Positions 1 through 5,589 are shown, counted from the first letter of the stretch. The stretch: DNA of 6,918 nucleotides from a bacterium (GCA_021767885.1 JAASSM010000091.1:1-6918), one strand, 5' to 3'. Made by a program: numbers and translations. The notes: generated by a model not told the origin, from the sequence alone.

Positions 1-520
1 CCTGCGCCGGGCCGCCATCGCCGTTGCGGGCGGCCAGCTCCAGCACCGCGGCCTCCATCTCGGCGATCCCCTGGCCGCGGCTGCCCACCGCCGCCACCAC
101 GGGCGCGCCCAGCCGGCGGCCCAGCGCCCCGGTGTCGATGTCCACGCCGCGGGACGGCGCCACGTCGCTCATGTTCAGGACCACCACCAGGGGCAGGCCC
201 AGCTCCATCAGCTCGGTGGTCAGGTAGAGGTTGCGCTCGAGGTTGCTGGCGTCCAGGACGTTGACCACCACGTCGGGCCGGTCGCCCAGCAGGTAGTCCC
301 GGGCGACCAGCTCCTCCTCGCTGTAGGCGGTCAGGCTGTAGGTGCCGGGCAGGTCCACCCAGTGCAGCTCGGCATCCCCCGCGGTGCGCACGCCCTCCTT
401 CCACTCCACCGTCACGCCGGGGTAGTTGCCCACCTGCTGACGGGCCCCGGTGAGGTGGTTGAAGAGGGTGGTCTTGCCGGAGTTGGGGTTGCCGGCCAGC
501 GCCACGGTGATTCGACGCAC
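1..520 (-). CDS. feoB: Ferrous iron transport protein B, N-terminal G domain (partial)
   Basis: FeoB is the inner-membrane ferrous iron permease with a cytosolic GTPase domain at its N-terminus. The 173 codons seen here cover that G domain only; the rest, including the membrane permease, lies beyond the window's left edge. Seen: G1 P-loop GNPNSGKT at residues 10-17, the switch I stretch GNYPGVTVE at 31-39, G3 DLPG at 56-59, G4 NMSD at 116-119, and a G5-like VGSRGQG at 145-151. The GTG at 520-518 was chosen because the protein then begins MRRITVALAGNPNSGKTT, as is usual in the family, with a purine-rich CAGG about 9 nt upstream. Two further in-frame GTG codons at 553 and 562 would add 11-14 residues but have no ribosome binding site. 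It follows feoA by 80 bp and is the third gene of the dtxR-feoA-feoB operon. Identity is secure; the exact start is less so. Confidence 0.96.
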   Translation of the reverse strand, partial: MRRITVALAGNPNSGKTTLFNHLTGARQQVGNYPGVTVEWKEGVRTAGDAELHWVDLPGTYSLTAYSEEELVARDYLLGDRPDVVVNVLDASNLERNLYLTTELMELGLPLVVVLNMSDVAPSRGVDIDTGALGRRLGAPVVAAVGSRGQGIAEMEAAVLELAARNGDGGPAQ

Positions 521-569
521 GTCCTGATACCTGCCGGGTCCGGAGTTTGTCACGACCAACACCGGGCCG

Positions 570-589
570 AAAAAAAAAGGGACGACCCC
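570..589 (-). terminator. U9 run after a short GC hairpin between feoA and feoB (possible attenuator)
   Basis: Read on the minus strand, a GGGG-TCG-TCCC stem-loop (three G-C pairs and one G-T pair) is followed directly by nine T residues, just after the feoA stop and before feoB. The stem is short for a full terminator, so partial termination that lowers feoB relative to feoA is the most that can be suggested. A homopolymer of nine is conspicuous in such GC-rich DNA. Confidence 0.3.
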
Positions 590-600
590 GCCGGCCGGGC

Positions 601-816
601 CTACTCCACGTCGATCTTCATGGCCATGCCGCGCCCGATGCAGATGCGGGCGTTGTTCACCGCCACCACGAAGGGGCCGCCGCCGGCGTTGCGCAGGACG
701 GTGACCTCGGTGCCCGGGATCAGCCCGAGGGCCGCCAGACGACCCCGCAGGCTGCGCCCGCCCTGCACGCTGCGCAGGATGGCCTTGGTGCCCTCGCGGA
801 TCAGCGCCAGCGGCAT
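601..816 (-). CDS. feoA: Ferrous iron transport accessory protein FeoA
   Basis: This encodes a 71-residue cytosolic protein made of a single FeoA/SH3-like beta-barrel, the usual size for stand-alone FeoA. FeoA is thought to act with the FeoB G domain in Fe(II) uptake. Seen: the hydrophobic strand pattern, the family hallmark LAALGLIPGTEVTVLRNA at residues 28-45, then GPFVVAVNNARICIGRGMAMKIDVE to the end, which matches the common G-P-x-x-V-x-V...I-x-I-G-R...A-x-x-I-x-V ending. The ATG at 816 has a GGGAG Shine-Dalgarno seven bases upstream, inside the end of the regulator gene. The upstream regulator's TGA is only one base away, so the two are almost certainly translated from one mRNA. feoB follows downstream. 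Confidence 0.95.
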   Translation of the reverse strand: MPLALIREGTKAILRSVQGGRSLRGRLAALGLIPGTEVTVLRNAGGGPFVVAVNNARICIGRGMAMKIDVE

Positions 817-817
817 G

Positions 818-1267
818 TCAGCACTCCCTTCCCAGGACGAAATCCCCGCGCTCCTCGCACCAGCTCGGCACCTCGTCCGGGTGGCGCTTGCGGTAGGTCA
901 TCAGCAGCCGCAGGCGCTCGAGCACCTCCGCGGAGATGTCGTGCTCCAGCTTGCAGGCATCCTGCTCGGCGCGCTTCGCGTCCAGGCCGAGCACGTCCAC
1001 CAGGAACGCGCGCAGCGCCTGGTGCCGCTCGACCACGCCCGCGGCCACGGTGGCGCCGGCCTCGGTCAGGGTGATCAGGTCGTAGGGAGCGTAGTTGACC
1101 AGGCCCTTGTCCGAGAGCGAGCGCAGCGCCTGGGTCACCGAGGAGTTGTGCACGCCCAGGCGTGCGACGATGTCCTTGGCGCGGGCGGCCTGCTTGTCCG
1201 CCACGATGTGGTGGATGGCCTCGAGGTAGTCCTCGAGACTGGCGCTCAGCTGCGGGCTGCTCTGCAT
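818..1267 (-). CDS. DtxR/MntR-family metal-dependent repressor of the feo operon
   Basis: This 149-residue regulator has a winged helix-turn-helix (residues about 10-72; recognition helix near NSSVTQALRSL, 41-51) followed by the DtxR dimerization/metal domain (about 73-140). It lacks the C-terminal SH3 domain of full-length DtxR, so it has MntR-like size. Aligned by eye to B. subtilis MntR, the metal ligands are D13, E16, H82, C105, E108 and H109. MntR has a Glu at the C105 position, whereas DtxR/IdeR have Cys, in the same C-x-x-E-H pattern. Being first gene of a feoA-feoB operon, it most likely senses Fe(II) and represses its own operon. The frame is open far upstream, but the ATG at 1267 is preceded by GGAAGGA seven bases away, lies about 40 nt below a good promoter, and begins the conserved SASLEDYLEAIHHI segment. 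Manganese rather than iron sensing is the main alternative. Confidence 0.9.
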   Translation of the reverse strand: MQSSPQLSASLEDYLEAIHHIVADKQAARAKDIVARLGVHNSSVTQALRSLSDKGLVNYAPYDLITLTEAGATVAAGVVERHQALRAFLVDVLGLDAKRAEQDACKLEHDISAEVLERLRLLMTYRKRHPDEVPSWCEERGDFVLGREC

Positions 1268-1304
1268 GGCCCGGTCCTTCCGCCGAGAGAGGGGGCGGGG
1301 TTCG

Positions 1305-1372
1305 GTGAAAAAATTAACGCACGCCCCCCGGTGATGCCAAATCCTTTTTGTGGGGCCGAAATCTTTTTTCAC
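1305..1372 (-). promoter_or_regulatory. A-tract direct and inverted repeats around the feo promoter (candidate operator)
   Basis: Two imperfect direct repeats, on the minus strand AAAAAAGATTTCGGC (1369-1355) and AAAAAGGATTTGGC (1349-1336), lie with their A-tracts exactly 20 bp apart, about two helical turns. The second overlaps the -35 box. In addition GTGAAAAAA at 1305-1313 and its exact reverse complement at 1364-1372 flank the promoter, one overlapping the transcription start and the other about 60 bp upstream. This arrangement fits binding by dimers on one face of the DNA. The adjacent DtxR-type protein is the obvious candidate binder, but the sequence is not the classic DtxR box, so the partner is inferred. 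Confidence 0.4.
1313..1340 (-). promoter_or_regulatory. Sigma-70-like promoter of the dtxR-feoAB operon
   Basis: On the minus strand a -35 element TTGGCA (5 of 6 to consensus, 1340-1335) is followed by a 16-bp spacer and a -10 element GTTAAT (4 of 6, 1318-1313). Transcription would begin near 1306, giving a leader of about 40 nt with the GGAAGGA ribosome binding site before the ATG at 1267. The AT-rich elements stand out from their GC-rich surroundings. Confidence 0.6.
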
Positions 1373-1382
1373 GACCGATCCT

Positions 1383-1400
1383 GATCCGCATTCGCGGATC
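1383..1400. repeat. 7-bp perfect inverted repeat with 4-nt loop, downstream of the HDOD gene
   Basis: GATCCGC and GCGGATC are separated by ATTC. The element begins 14 bp past the HDOD stop codon, so it could end or stabilise that transcript's 3' end. No T-run follows on the minus strand, so it is not a standard intrinsic terminator. It also sits just upstream of the feo control region. Confidence 0.4.
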
Positions 1401-1413
1401 CCCTCCGTGCTGG

Positions 1414-2340
1414 TCAGTCCTCCGCGTAGAGGGTCTCGATGCCGGCCAGGTGCTGGCGCACGTCCCAGATCAGCTGGGGGATCCGGTTCTCGGGCAGGCC
1501 CACCGCCTCCATGAGCTGGCGGTGCCGGGCGGGCTCGAAGTCCGCGCTCAGGTCCACGGGCTCGCCGTGGCCGATGCGCCAGGTGTTGACCAGGACCTGC
1601 GCCAGCTGGATCACCCGGGCACCGGGCGCCACCCCGCCCTGGGACAGCGGCTGGTGGTGCTGATGGATGCTCTCGACGATGGAGTCGGGCAGGCGCCACT
1701 GCTCCAGCAGGTACTCCGCCACCTCGGCGTGATCCAGGCCCACGGCCTCCTCCTCCTCGGCCAGCGGGACGTCGCGCTTGCCCCCGTCGGGGTCGAGGAA
1801 GTCGTCCACCACGAGCTTGCCCACGTCGTGGAGCAGGCCGGCCACGAAGGCCTCCTCGGCGTGCATGGGCTTGTCCGGCAGCACGGCGATGATGCCGCGG
1901 GCGGCCAGGCCCACGGCCGTCGAGTGCATCCAGTAGCCGCGGCTGGGCTCGTAGTCGTAGTTCTGCAGGCGCAGGCGGGTGAGCCCCTCGGCACTGACGG
2001 CGAACACGATCTTCTTCATGTTCTCCAGGCCCACGAGCACCACGGCCTCGGGGATGGAGTGGATGCTTCGCGCCTTCCCGTACAGGCCGCTGTTGGCCAC
2101 CTTGAGCAGCCGGGCCACCAGCGCCTGGTCCTTGCTGATCACGGCCTCGAAGTCCTTGGCCGAGAAGTACTCCTGCCGGGCGAGGGCCAGGAACTCGCTC
2201 ACCACGCTCGAGAGGCTGGGCAGGGTCTCGATGCGGCGCAGCACGTCCAGGTTCACCGCGCGCCAGCCCAGCTCGCGCGACCCGGGGCCGGCCCCGGCCG
2301 CGGGCGTCTCGGTGGTGGGGGTCTCGGTGGCCGTGGTCAT
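1414..2340 (-). CDS. HDOD-domain signalling protein with retained HD motif
   Basis: This 308-residue cytosolic protein has a Thr/Ala/Gly/Pro-rich N-terminal tail (1-22) and an HDOD domain (about 30-230). Seen: the HDOD signature LPSLSSVVSEFLALA (40-54), ISKDQALVARLLKVANSGLYG (68-88) and SIPEAVVLVGLENMKKIV (95-112). It then has HD-phosphohydrolase-like residues H139, LLHDVGKLV (H171-D172), H204 and the IHQHHQP cluster (225-231). Many HDOD proteins have lost these residues and act only as protein-binding modules in motility, chemotaxis or stress signalling. No GYP motif is present, so it is not a typical HD-GYP cyclic-di-GMP phosphodiesterase. There is no output or receiver domain. The ATG at 2340 has GGGAG eight bases upstream; an in-frame ATG at 2406 would add 22 low-complexity residues and has a poorer binding site. 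Its partner and biochemical activity are unknown. Confidence 0.88.
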   Translation of the reverse strand: MTTATETPTTETPAAGAGPGSRELGWRAVNLDVLRRIETLPSLSSVVSEFLALARQEYFSAKDFEAVISKDQALVARLLKVANSGLYGKARSIHSIPEAVVLVGLENMKKIVFAVSAEGLTRLRLQNYDYEPSRGYWMHSTAVGLAARGIIAVLPDKPMHAEEAFVAGLLHDVGKLVVDDFLDPDGGKRDVPLAEEEEAVGLDHAEVAEYLLEQWRLPDSIVESIHQHHQPLSQGGVAPGARVIQLAQVLVNTWRIGHGEPVDLSADFEPARHRQLMEAVGLPENRIPQLIWDVRQHLAGIETLYAED

Positions 2341-2500
2341 CGGTGCTGCTCCCGGTGGTCCCCTGGGGTCCCGGCTGGGCCTGGCCGATGGTGGCCGGGC
2401 CGTCATGGTCGCGATGCTCGCAGGCGATGGGGTCGTCCCCGGGATGCAGGTTCCGGGCCCGATGCCGGGCCACGCTGCACGCGGGTCCGCCTGATTCCGA

Positions 2501-2528
2501 GAATCGGCAGGAACGGGGCCGAGCTTGA
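2501..2528 (-). promoter_or_regulatory. Possible sigma-28 (FliA)-like promoter upstream of the HDOD gene
   Basis: On the minus strand TCAAG (2528-2524) and GCCGATTC (2508-2501) are separated by 15 bp. The known FliA consensus is roughly TAAAG, 14 bp, GCCGATAA, so both boxes are close and the spacer is one base longer. It lies about 160 bp before the HDOD start. A GATTC-CGA-GAATC inverted repeat (2493-2505) overlaps the -10 box. A chance match in GC-rich DNA is possible. Confidence 0.25.
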
Positions 2529-2586
2529 GCGCGAGAGCTCGCTCGCACGGTCACGCGGAGTGCGGAATGCGACGCTGGCGCGCCGC

Positions 2587-3459
2587 TCAGGTATCCAGGT
2601 CGGGCACCTCGCGCTCTGGCCGCTCGAGGGCGCCCTGGCGGTAAGCCTCCTCCAGGCGGGGCAACGGCGGGGCGGTGAAGACGCAGATGGCCAGGAAGAC
2701 GAACAGCCCCAGCACCAGCAGCGCCGGCACCACTCCGGGCACCTTGCCGATGGCCAGGATGTCCAGGAAGTGGTCGCCCGCGACGCGGGTCTGCAGCAGC
2801 ACCACCAGCGCCCAGCCCACCATCTGCGCCACCAGCAGCGGCATGTAGACGCGGCCGAGCCGGGCGCGGACGGCCTGACGCAGCGAGAGGTGGAAATGGG
2901 GGGTGAGCAGGTCGGTGGCCACGCACTGGCCCCAGTCGTGCATGGGGCTCTTGAGATCGCGGCGCAGCAGCGGGCCGTAGAAGTTCTCCTCCATCAGCCG
3001 CAGCCGCGAGTGGAAGACGTCGTAGAAGCGGAAGCGCTGGGCCTCCAGCAGCAGGAACATGAGGTTGGCATACATGCCGGCCAGCAGCGTCTGCGCGGCG
3101 TACTGCGGGTTGTTGAACGCGAAGGTGAGGATACCGGCGGTGGTGAAGATGGCCCAGTTGGTGGTGGTGTCCAGGCGCAGGCGCCACGACAGCGAGCGCT
3201 GCAGCTCGCCGCGGTAGAGGTGGGCCATGGCGGTGATGTACTCCGCCCGCTGCAGCGGCCGGGACTCGAACTCGTGCAGCTGCTCCGAGGCGGCCTGGGC
3301 GTCCTGGGCATCCTGGGCGGCCTGGGCGCCCTGGGCATCCTGGCCGGCCTGGGACGACCGCGAATCCTGGGACGGTCCGGGATTCCCGGTCGGCCGGGAA
3401 TCGCCGGGCGACCGGGAATCGCCGGGCGGCCCCTGTGGTCCTCGTGCTTGATCGGCCAT
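2587..3459 (-). CDS. DUF2270-family integral membrane protein
   Basis: This 290-residue protein resembles the DUF2270 family of predicted integral membrane proteins of unknown function. The recognised core is HLYRGELQRSLSWRLRLDTTTNWA (80-103), then LLLEAQRFRFYDVFHSRLRLMEENFYGPLLR (136-166), the conserved W176 region and the RLGRVYMPLL segment (200-209). Hydrophobic stretches suitable for membrane helices are at about 101-117, 122-139, 206-223 and 243-263. Residues 1-60 are not hydrophobic: a Gly/Pro/Ser stretch with GPQGPPGDS and PGDS repeats (7-31), then Gln-Asp-Ala repeats (36-57), probably a disordered cytosolic tail. The ATG at 3459 has GAGGAG five bases upstream. It follows the exonuclease by 64 bp in the same direction, so co-transcription is likely. 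The repeat-coded tail looks like a recent local expansion. No function can be assigned. Confidence 0.88.
   Translation of the reverse strand: MADQARGPQGPPGDSRSPGDSRPTGNPGPSQDSRSSQAGQDAQGAQAAQDAQDAQAASEQLHEFESRPLQRAEYITAMAHLYRGELQRSLSWRLRLDTTTNWAIFTTAGILTFAFNNPQYAAQTLLAGMYANLMFLLLEAQRFRFYDVFHSRLRLMEENFYGPLLRRDLKSPMHDWGQCVATDLLTPHFHLSLRQAVRARLGRVYMPLLVAQMVGWALVVLLQTRVAGDHFLDILAIGKVPGVVPALLVLGLFVFLAICVFTAPPLPRLEEAYRQGALERPEREVPDLDT
3291..3429. repeat. Short in-frame tandem repeats coding the DUF2270 N-terminal tail
   Basis: From 3291 to about 3356 there are imperfect 9-bp units related to CCTGGGCGT, coding the Ala-Gln-Asp/Gly repeats. From 3394 to 3429 an 18-bp unit occurs twice in tandem (3394-3411 and 3412-3429) with a single difference, coding the PGDSR repeats. 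All units are multiples of three, so expansion or loss keeps the frame. Confidence 0.8.
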
Positions 3460-3523
3460 GTCGGCTCCTCGCTCCCGGACGTGGTCCTGGTGGCTCCGGG
3501 GGGTGCTCGCCCGGGGCCCGCGC

Positions 3524-4312
3524 CTAGCGCCGGACGGGGAAGACCCCGCCGAGGGCGCCGTCCAGGATGGCCTTCACTTCGTCGGTGAAGTCCTTGCCCT
3601 TCATCCATGTCAGGTAATCGCAGCCCTCGCTGCTGGCCACCACCTCGCGCAGGGTCTGGTCGCGGTACTTGCCGAAGGTGAAGACGGCGTCGCCGGCGTC
3701 GTTCCAGCGGAACTTGCGGGTGCGGTCCACGAACCGGTCGCCGTCCGGGTTGCAGAACTCGTGCAGCGACTCCGGATCGCGCGGCAGATCGGGATAGCGG
3801 GCGAGCTGGGCGTCGAGCACCTCGAGGGTGGCCACGGCGTCCACCTCGGCGGAGTGGGCGCCGGGCAGGTCGGCTCCGCAGTAGAACTTCACCGCCGCCT
3901 CCAGGTTCCGCGGCTCCATGCGGTGGAAGATGGTCATGGCGTCCAGCACCCGCCGGCCACGGGCGGAATACGAGCCGCCGGCCCGCTGGATCTCCAGCTC
4001 GAGCAACGGCAGGTCGAAGCGGGTGACGTTGAAGCCGGCGAGGTCGGCCCCTTGCAGGATCTCCTCCACGTCCGGACGCACCTGGCGGAAGCGGGGGGCG
4101 TTGCGGACGTGGTCGTCGGTGATGCCGTGCACGGCGGTGGCCCCCGGCGGGATGGGCATGCCCGGGTTGACCAGCGAGGTGAACTTGCGCCGGCCGCCGT
4201 CGGGCTCCACCCGGATCAGGGCGATCTGGACGATGCGATCGCTGGCGATGCTGGTGCCCGTGGTCTCGAGGTCGAAGCAGACGAGCGGGCGGTCGAGGTC
4301 GAGGTTCTGCAT
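3524..4312 (-). CDS. DEDDh 3'-5' exonuclease with ExoX-like C-terminal domain
   Basis: This 262-residue cytosolic protein carries an RNase T/DnaQ-type exonuclease fold. Catalytic residues seen: Exo I D14 and E16 in VCFDLETTG, Exo II D100 in GFNVTRFDLPLL, and Exo III H153 and D158 in HSAEVDAV. The His five residues before the last Asp makes it DEDDh class, a two-metal 3'-5' exonuclease acting on single-stranded ends. Residues about 209-250 (FTFGKYRDQTLREVV...YLTWM...DF) match the small C-terminal domain found in ExoX-like proteins, perhaps for DNA contact. The length suits that architecture, so a stand-alone repair or processing nuclease is more likely than the DNA polymerase III epsilon subunit. 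The frame is open up to 4501, but the ATG at 4312 is preferred because it lies 66 nt below a likely promoter and the upstream residues are low complexity; the ribosome binding site is weak. DUF2270 follows downstream. Confidence 0.9.
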   Translation of the reverse strand: MQNLDLDRPLVCFDLETTGTSIASDRIVQIALIRVEPDGGRRKFTSLVNPGMPIPPGATAVHGITDDHVRNAPRFRQVRPDVEEILQGADLAGFNVTRFDLPLLELEIQRAGGSYSARGRRVLDAMTIFHRMEPRNLEAAVKFYCGADLPGAHSAEVDAVATLEVLDAQLARYPDLPRDPESLHEFCNPDGDRFVDRTRKFRWNDAGDAVFTFGKYRDQTLREVVASSEGCDYLTWMKGKDFTDEVKAILDGALGGVFPVRR

Positions 4313-4385
4313 GGGTCGGCGGACTTTCGGTGCGGCCCGGCGGCCGGCTCGGGTCTGCTGATGGCGGGGCGAGGTCGACGGGGGA

Positions 4386-4414
4386 AATCTAGCACAGCGC
4401 CGGCCGGGTGTCGC
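4386..4414 (-). promoter_or_regulatory. Extended -10 promoter of the exonuclease gene
   Basis: On the minus strand GCGACA (-35, 4414-4409, 4 of 6) is separated by 17 bp from TAGATT (-10, 4391-4386, 4 of 6), and TG one base before the -10 makes TGCTAGATT, an extended -10. Transcription would start near 4379, downstream of the alternative start at 4501, which supports translation from 4312. The -35 box lies inside the first unit of the 9-bp tandem repeat. Confidence 0.5.
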
Positions 4415-4432
4415 GGGTGTCGCGGGTGTCGC
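4406..4432. repeat. Three perfect 9-bp tandem repeats (GGGTGTCGC)
   Basis: GGGTGTCGC occurs at 4406-4414, 4415-4423 and 4424-4432, followed by a diverged GGGTGCGTG. The unit nearest the gene supplies the proposed -35 box of the exonuclease promoter. Loss or gain of copies would change sequence only upstream of it. It could be slippage-prone DNA without function. Confidence 0.85.
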
Positions 4433-4528
4433 GGGTGCGTGCGACGGGTCGGCCGCGCCCCGGTATCGGCGGCCGATCTCCTGGTGGGCCTCCGCCACCA
4501 TGCCGGTCCGCGGCCACCGTCCGGCCGG

Positions 4529-5323
4529 TCAGTCCGGATCCGCCGGGACGTACTGGCGTCCGATGCCCAGCAGCGCCAGGCCGCCGGCCAGTAGCGGGCC
4601 CACGAAGGCCACCAGGACCAGCAGGCCGGAGAGGTCGCCGCCGGGGTCGCCGGGCGAGCTGCGGAAGAGGCGGTCGAGGCCGAAGAACCAGAACGCCGCC
4701 ACGGCGCTCGCCACCAGGAGCAGCCCCCCGACCCGCGGGTAGCGCCGGGCGAGCCAGGAGAGCAGGAAGAACGGCAACACCACGAGCACCTGCATGGCGA
4801 GGCCGGCGAGGTCGTCCAGGTTGGCGAGCACGGCGAAGACCAGCCAGAAGAGGCCCATGATCAGCAGCAGGCGCGAGACCGCCGGCCGCGGCCCCCAGAA
4901 CGTGAACACGGAGCTGAAGAGCCAGGCGAGCCAGACCACCGCCAGGATCAGGACGGCCGGCATCATCAGCTCGTCCACGCGCGCGGTGCCGCCCTGGAAG
5001 ACCGCGATGAGGATCACCGCCGCGAGCCCGCCCGCGAGGTAGGCGTGGTAGCCGGCACGCCAGGCGGCCAGGCGGCGGAACTCGTCCTGATCCCGGAGCC
5101 ATCCCAGTTCCCGCAGGATTCCGGGCCCGAAGGCGCCCAGTCCGGCGAGGATCAGGAAGACCATGTCCACGGTCGCGGCGAGGAGCAGGCCGCCGGTGGT
5201 GAGTGCGACGGTGATCAGGTCGGTGCGCGAGGGGCGGGGCGGCCGCCGGTCGAGGCCGGCCTCGCGGCGCGGGTCCGGGCGCTGGACATCAGGCCTGGGC
5301 GGCTCCGGCGTCGGCTGGGTCAT
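4529..5323 (-). CDS. Predicted seven-helix integral membrane protein paired with an Xre regulator
   Basis: I do not recognise a named family. The 264-residue product has a hydrophilic Pro/Arg-rich N-terminus (1-33) and about seven hydrophobic segments at roughly 36-63, 91-110, 119-142, 149-168, 172-191, 198-218 and 231-253, so it is an inner-membrane protein. Short charged loops include RELGWLRDQDEFRR (71-84) and LDRLFRSSPGDPGGD (216-230). No transporter or enzyme motif is evident, and there is no signal peptide. The ATG at 5323 has GGGAG six bases upstream. The start lies inside the end of the upstream Xre gene, overlapping it by 35 bp in another frame, so translation is probably coupled and both are made from the leaderless promoter near 5546. 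Such pairs of a small Xre repressor and a membrane protein are common, but their purpose is mostly unknown. The frame is open to 5455, but that extension is the shadow of the Xre gene. Confidence 0.8.
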   Translation of the reverse strand: MTQPTPEPPRPDVQRPDPRREAGLDRRPPRPSRTDLITVALTTGGLLLAATVDMVFLILAGLGAFGPGILRELGWLRDQDEFRRLAAWRAGYHAYLAGGLAAVILIAVFQGGTARVDELMMPAVLILAVVWLAWLFSSVFTFWGPRPAVSRLLLIMGLFWLVFAVLANLDDLAGLAMQVLVVLPFFLLSWLARRYPRVGGLLLVASAVAAFWFFGLDRLFRSSPGDPGGDLSGLLVLVAFVGPLLAGGLALLGIGRQYVPADPD

Positions 5324-5546
5324 GGCGATCTCCCGGGGCGAGCTGGAAGAGGTCCTCCACGGCGACTCCGAGGGCGCGCGCCAGGGCCAGGGCCAGGCCG
5401 ACGGTGGGATTGTACCGGCCGCGCTCGATGGAGACGATGGTCTGGCGCGACACACCCACGCGATCGGCGAGCTGTTGCTGCGTCAGCTCCCCGTATGTCC
5501 GGCGATAATGCCGGAGGCGATTCTGGACGTTCGCTCTCGGGTGCAT
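5289..5546 (-). CDS. Small Xre-family (HTH_3) transcriptional regulator
   Basis: This 85-residue DNA-binding protein consists almost wholly of a Cro/C1-type helix-turn-helix. From the ATG at 5546: NRLRHYRRTYGELTQQQLADRVGVSRQTIVSIERGRYNPTVGLALALARALGVAVEDLF occupies about residues 9-67. Helix 2 is TQQQLADRVG, and the recognition helix is SRQTIVSIERG. The close match to the family pattern V-S-R-Q-T-I-x-x-I-E-x-G-x-Y-x-P-x makes the assignment firm. A short Asp/Ala-rich tail follows. An in-frame TTG at 5576 would add ten residues, but it lies in the promoter's -35 box and spacer, so ATG 5546 is the better start. The mRNA appears to begin at or next to this ATG. It probably represses its own promoter through the palindrome there, and the overlapping membrane protein is its likely partner or co-regulated product. 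Confidence 0.92.
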   Translation of the reverse strand: MHPRANVQNRLRHYRRTYGELTQQQLADRVGVSRQTIVSIERGRYNPTVGLALALARALGVAVEDLFQLAPGDRHDPADAGAAQA

Positions 5547-5552
5547 ACCCTG

Positions 5553-5581
5553 ATTGTAAAGACGGCTTGTCGACAAGTCAA
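5553..5581 (-). promoter_or_regulatory. Near-consensus promoter of the Xre/membrane gene pair, probably leaderless
   Basis: On the minus strand TTGACT (-35, 5581-5576, 5 of 6) and TACAAT (-10, 5558-5553, 5 of 6) have an ideal 17-bp spacer. Only six bases separate the -10 box from the Xre ATG at 5546, so the first base of the mRNA should fall on or one base before the start codon. This is the strongest promoter in the window. Confidence 0.8.
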
Positions 5582-5589
5582 GCCGGCTT
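5566..5589. promoter_or_regulatory. Palindromes CTTGTCGACAAG and AAGCCGGCTT at the Xre promoter (candidate operators)
   Basis: The 12-bp perfect palindrome CTTGTCGACAAG (5566-5577) overlaps the -35 and spacer of the Xre promoter. The 10-bp palindrome AAGCCGGCTT (5580-5589) lies at its upstream edge. A repressor bound at the first would block RNA polymerase. Autoregulation by the Xre protein is inferred from position only. Confidence 0.5.

Noticed and set aside
1268..3187. A very long minus-strand reading frame in which the DtxR-like protein would be the C-terminus of a 789-residue product.
   Set aside because: The upstream part is the wrong-frame shadow of the HDOD and DUF2270 genes, with Arg/Gly/Pro-rich nonsense. 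The ATG at 1267 has its own ribosome binding site and promoter.
1348..3588. A long plus-strand open frame of about 746 codons.
   Set aside because: It is antisense to three well-supported minus-strand genes and has low-complexity His/Gly/Leu/Val composition, as expected from high-GC shadow frames.
4313..4501. N-terminal extension of the exonuclease to the ATG at 4501.
   Set aside because: The extra residues are encoded partly by the 9-bp tandem repeat, and a likely promoter lies within them, so the start at 4312 fits better.
3458..4594. A 378-codon plus-strand open frame.
   Set aside because: It is antisense to the DEDDh exonuclease, whose catalytic motifs are all intact on the minus strand.
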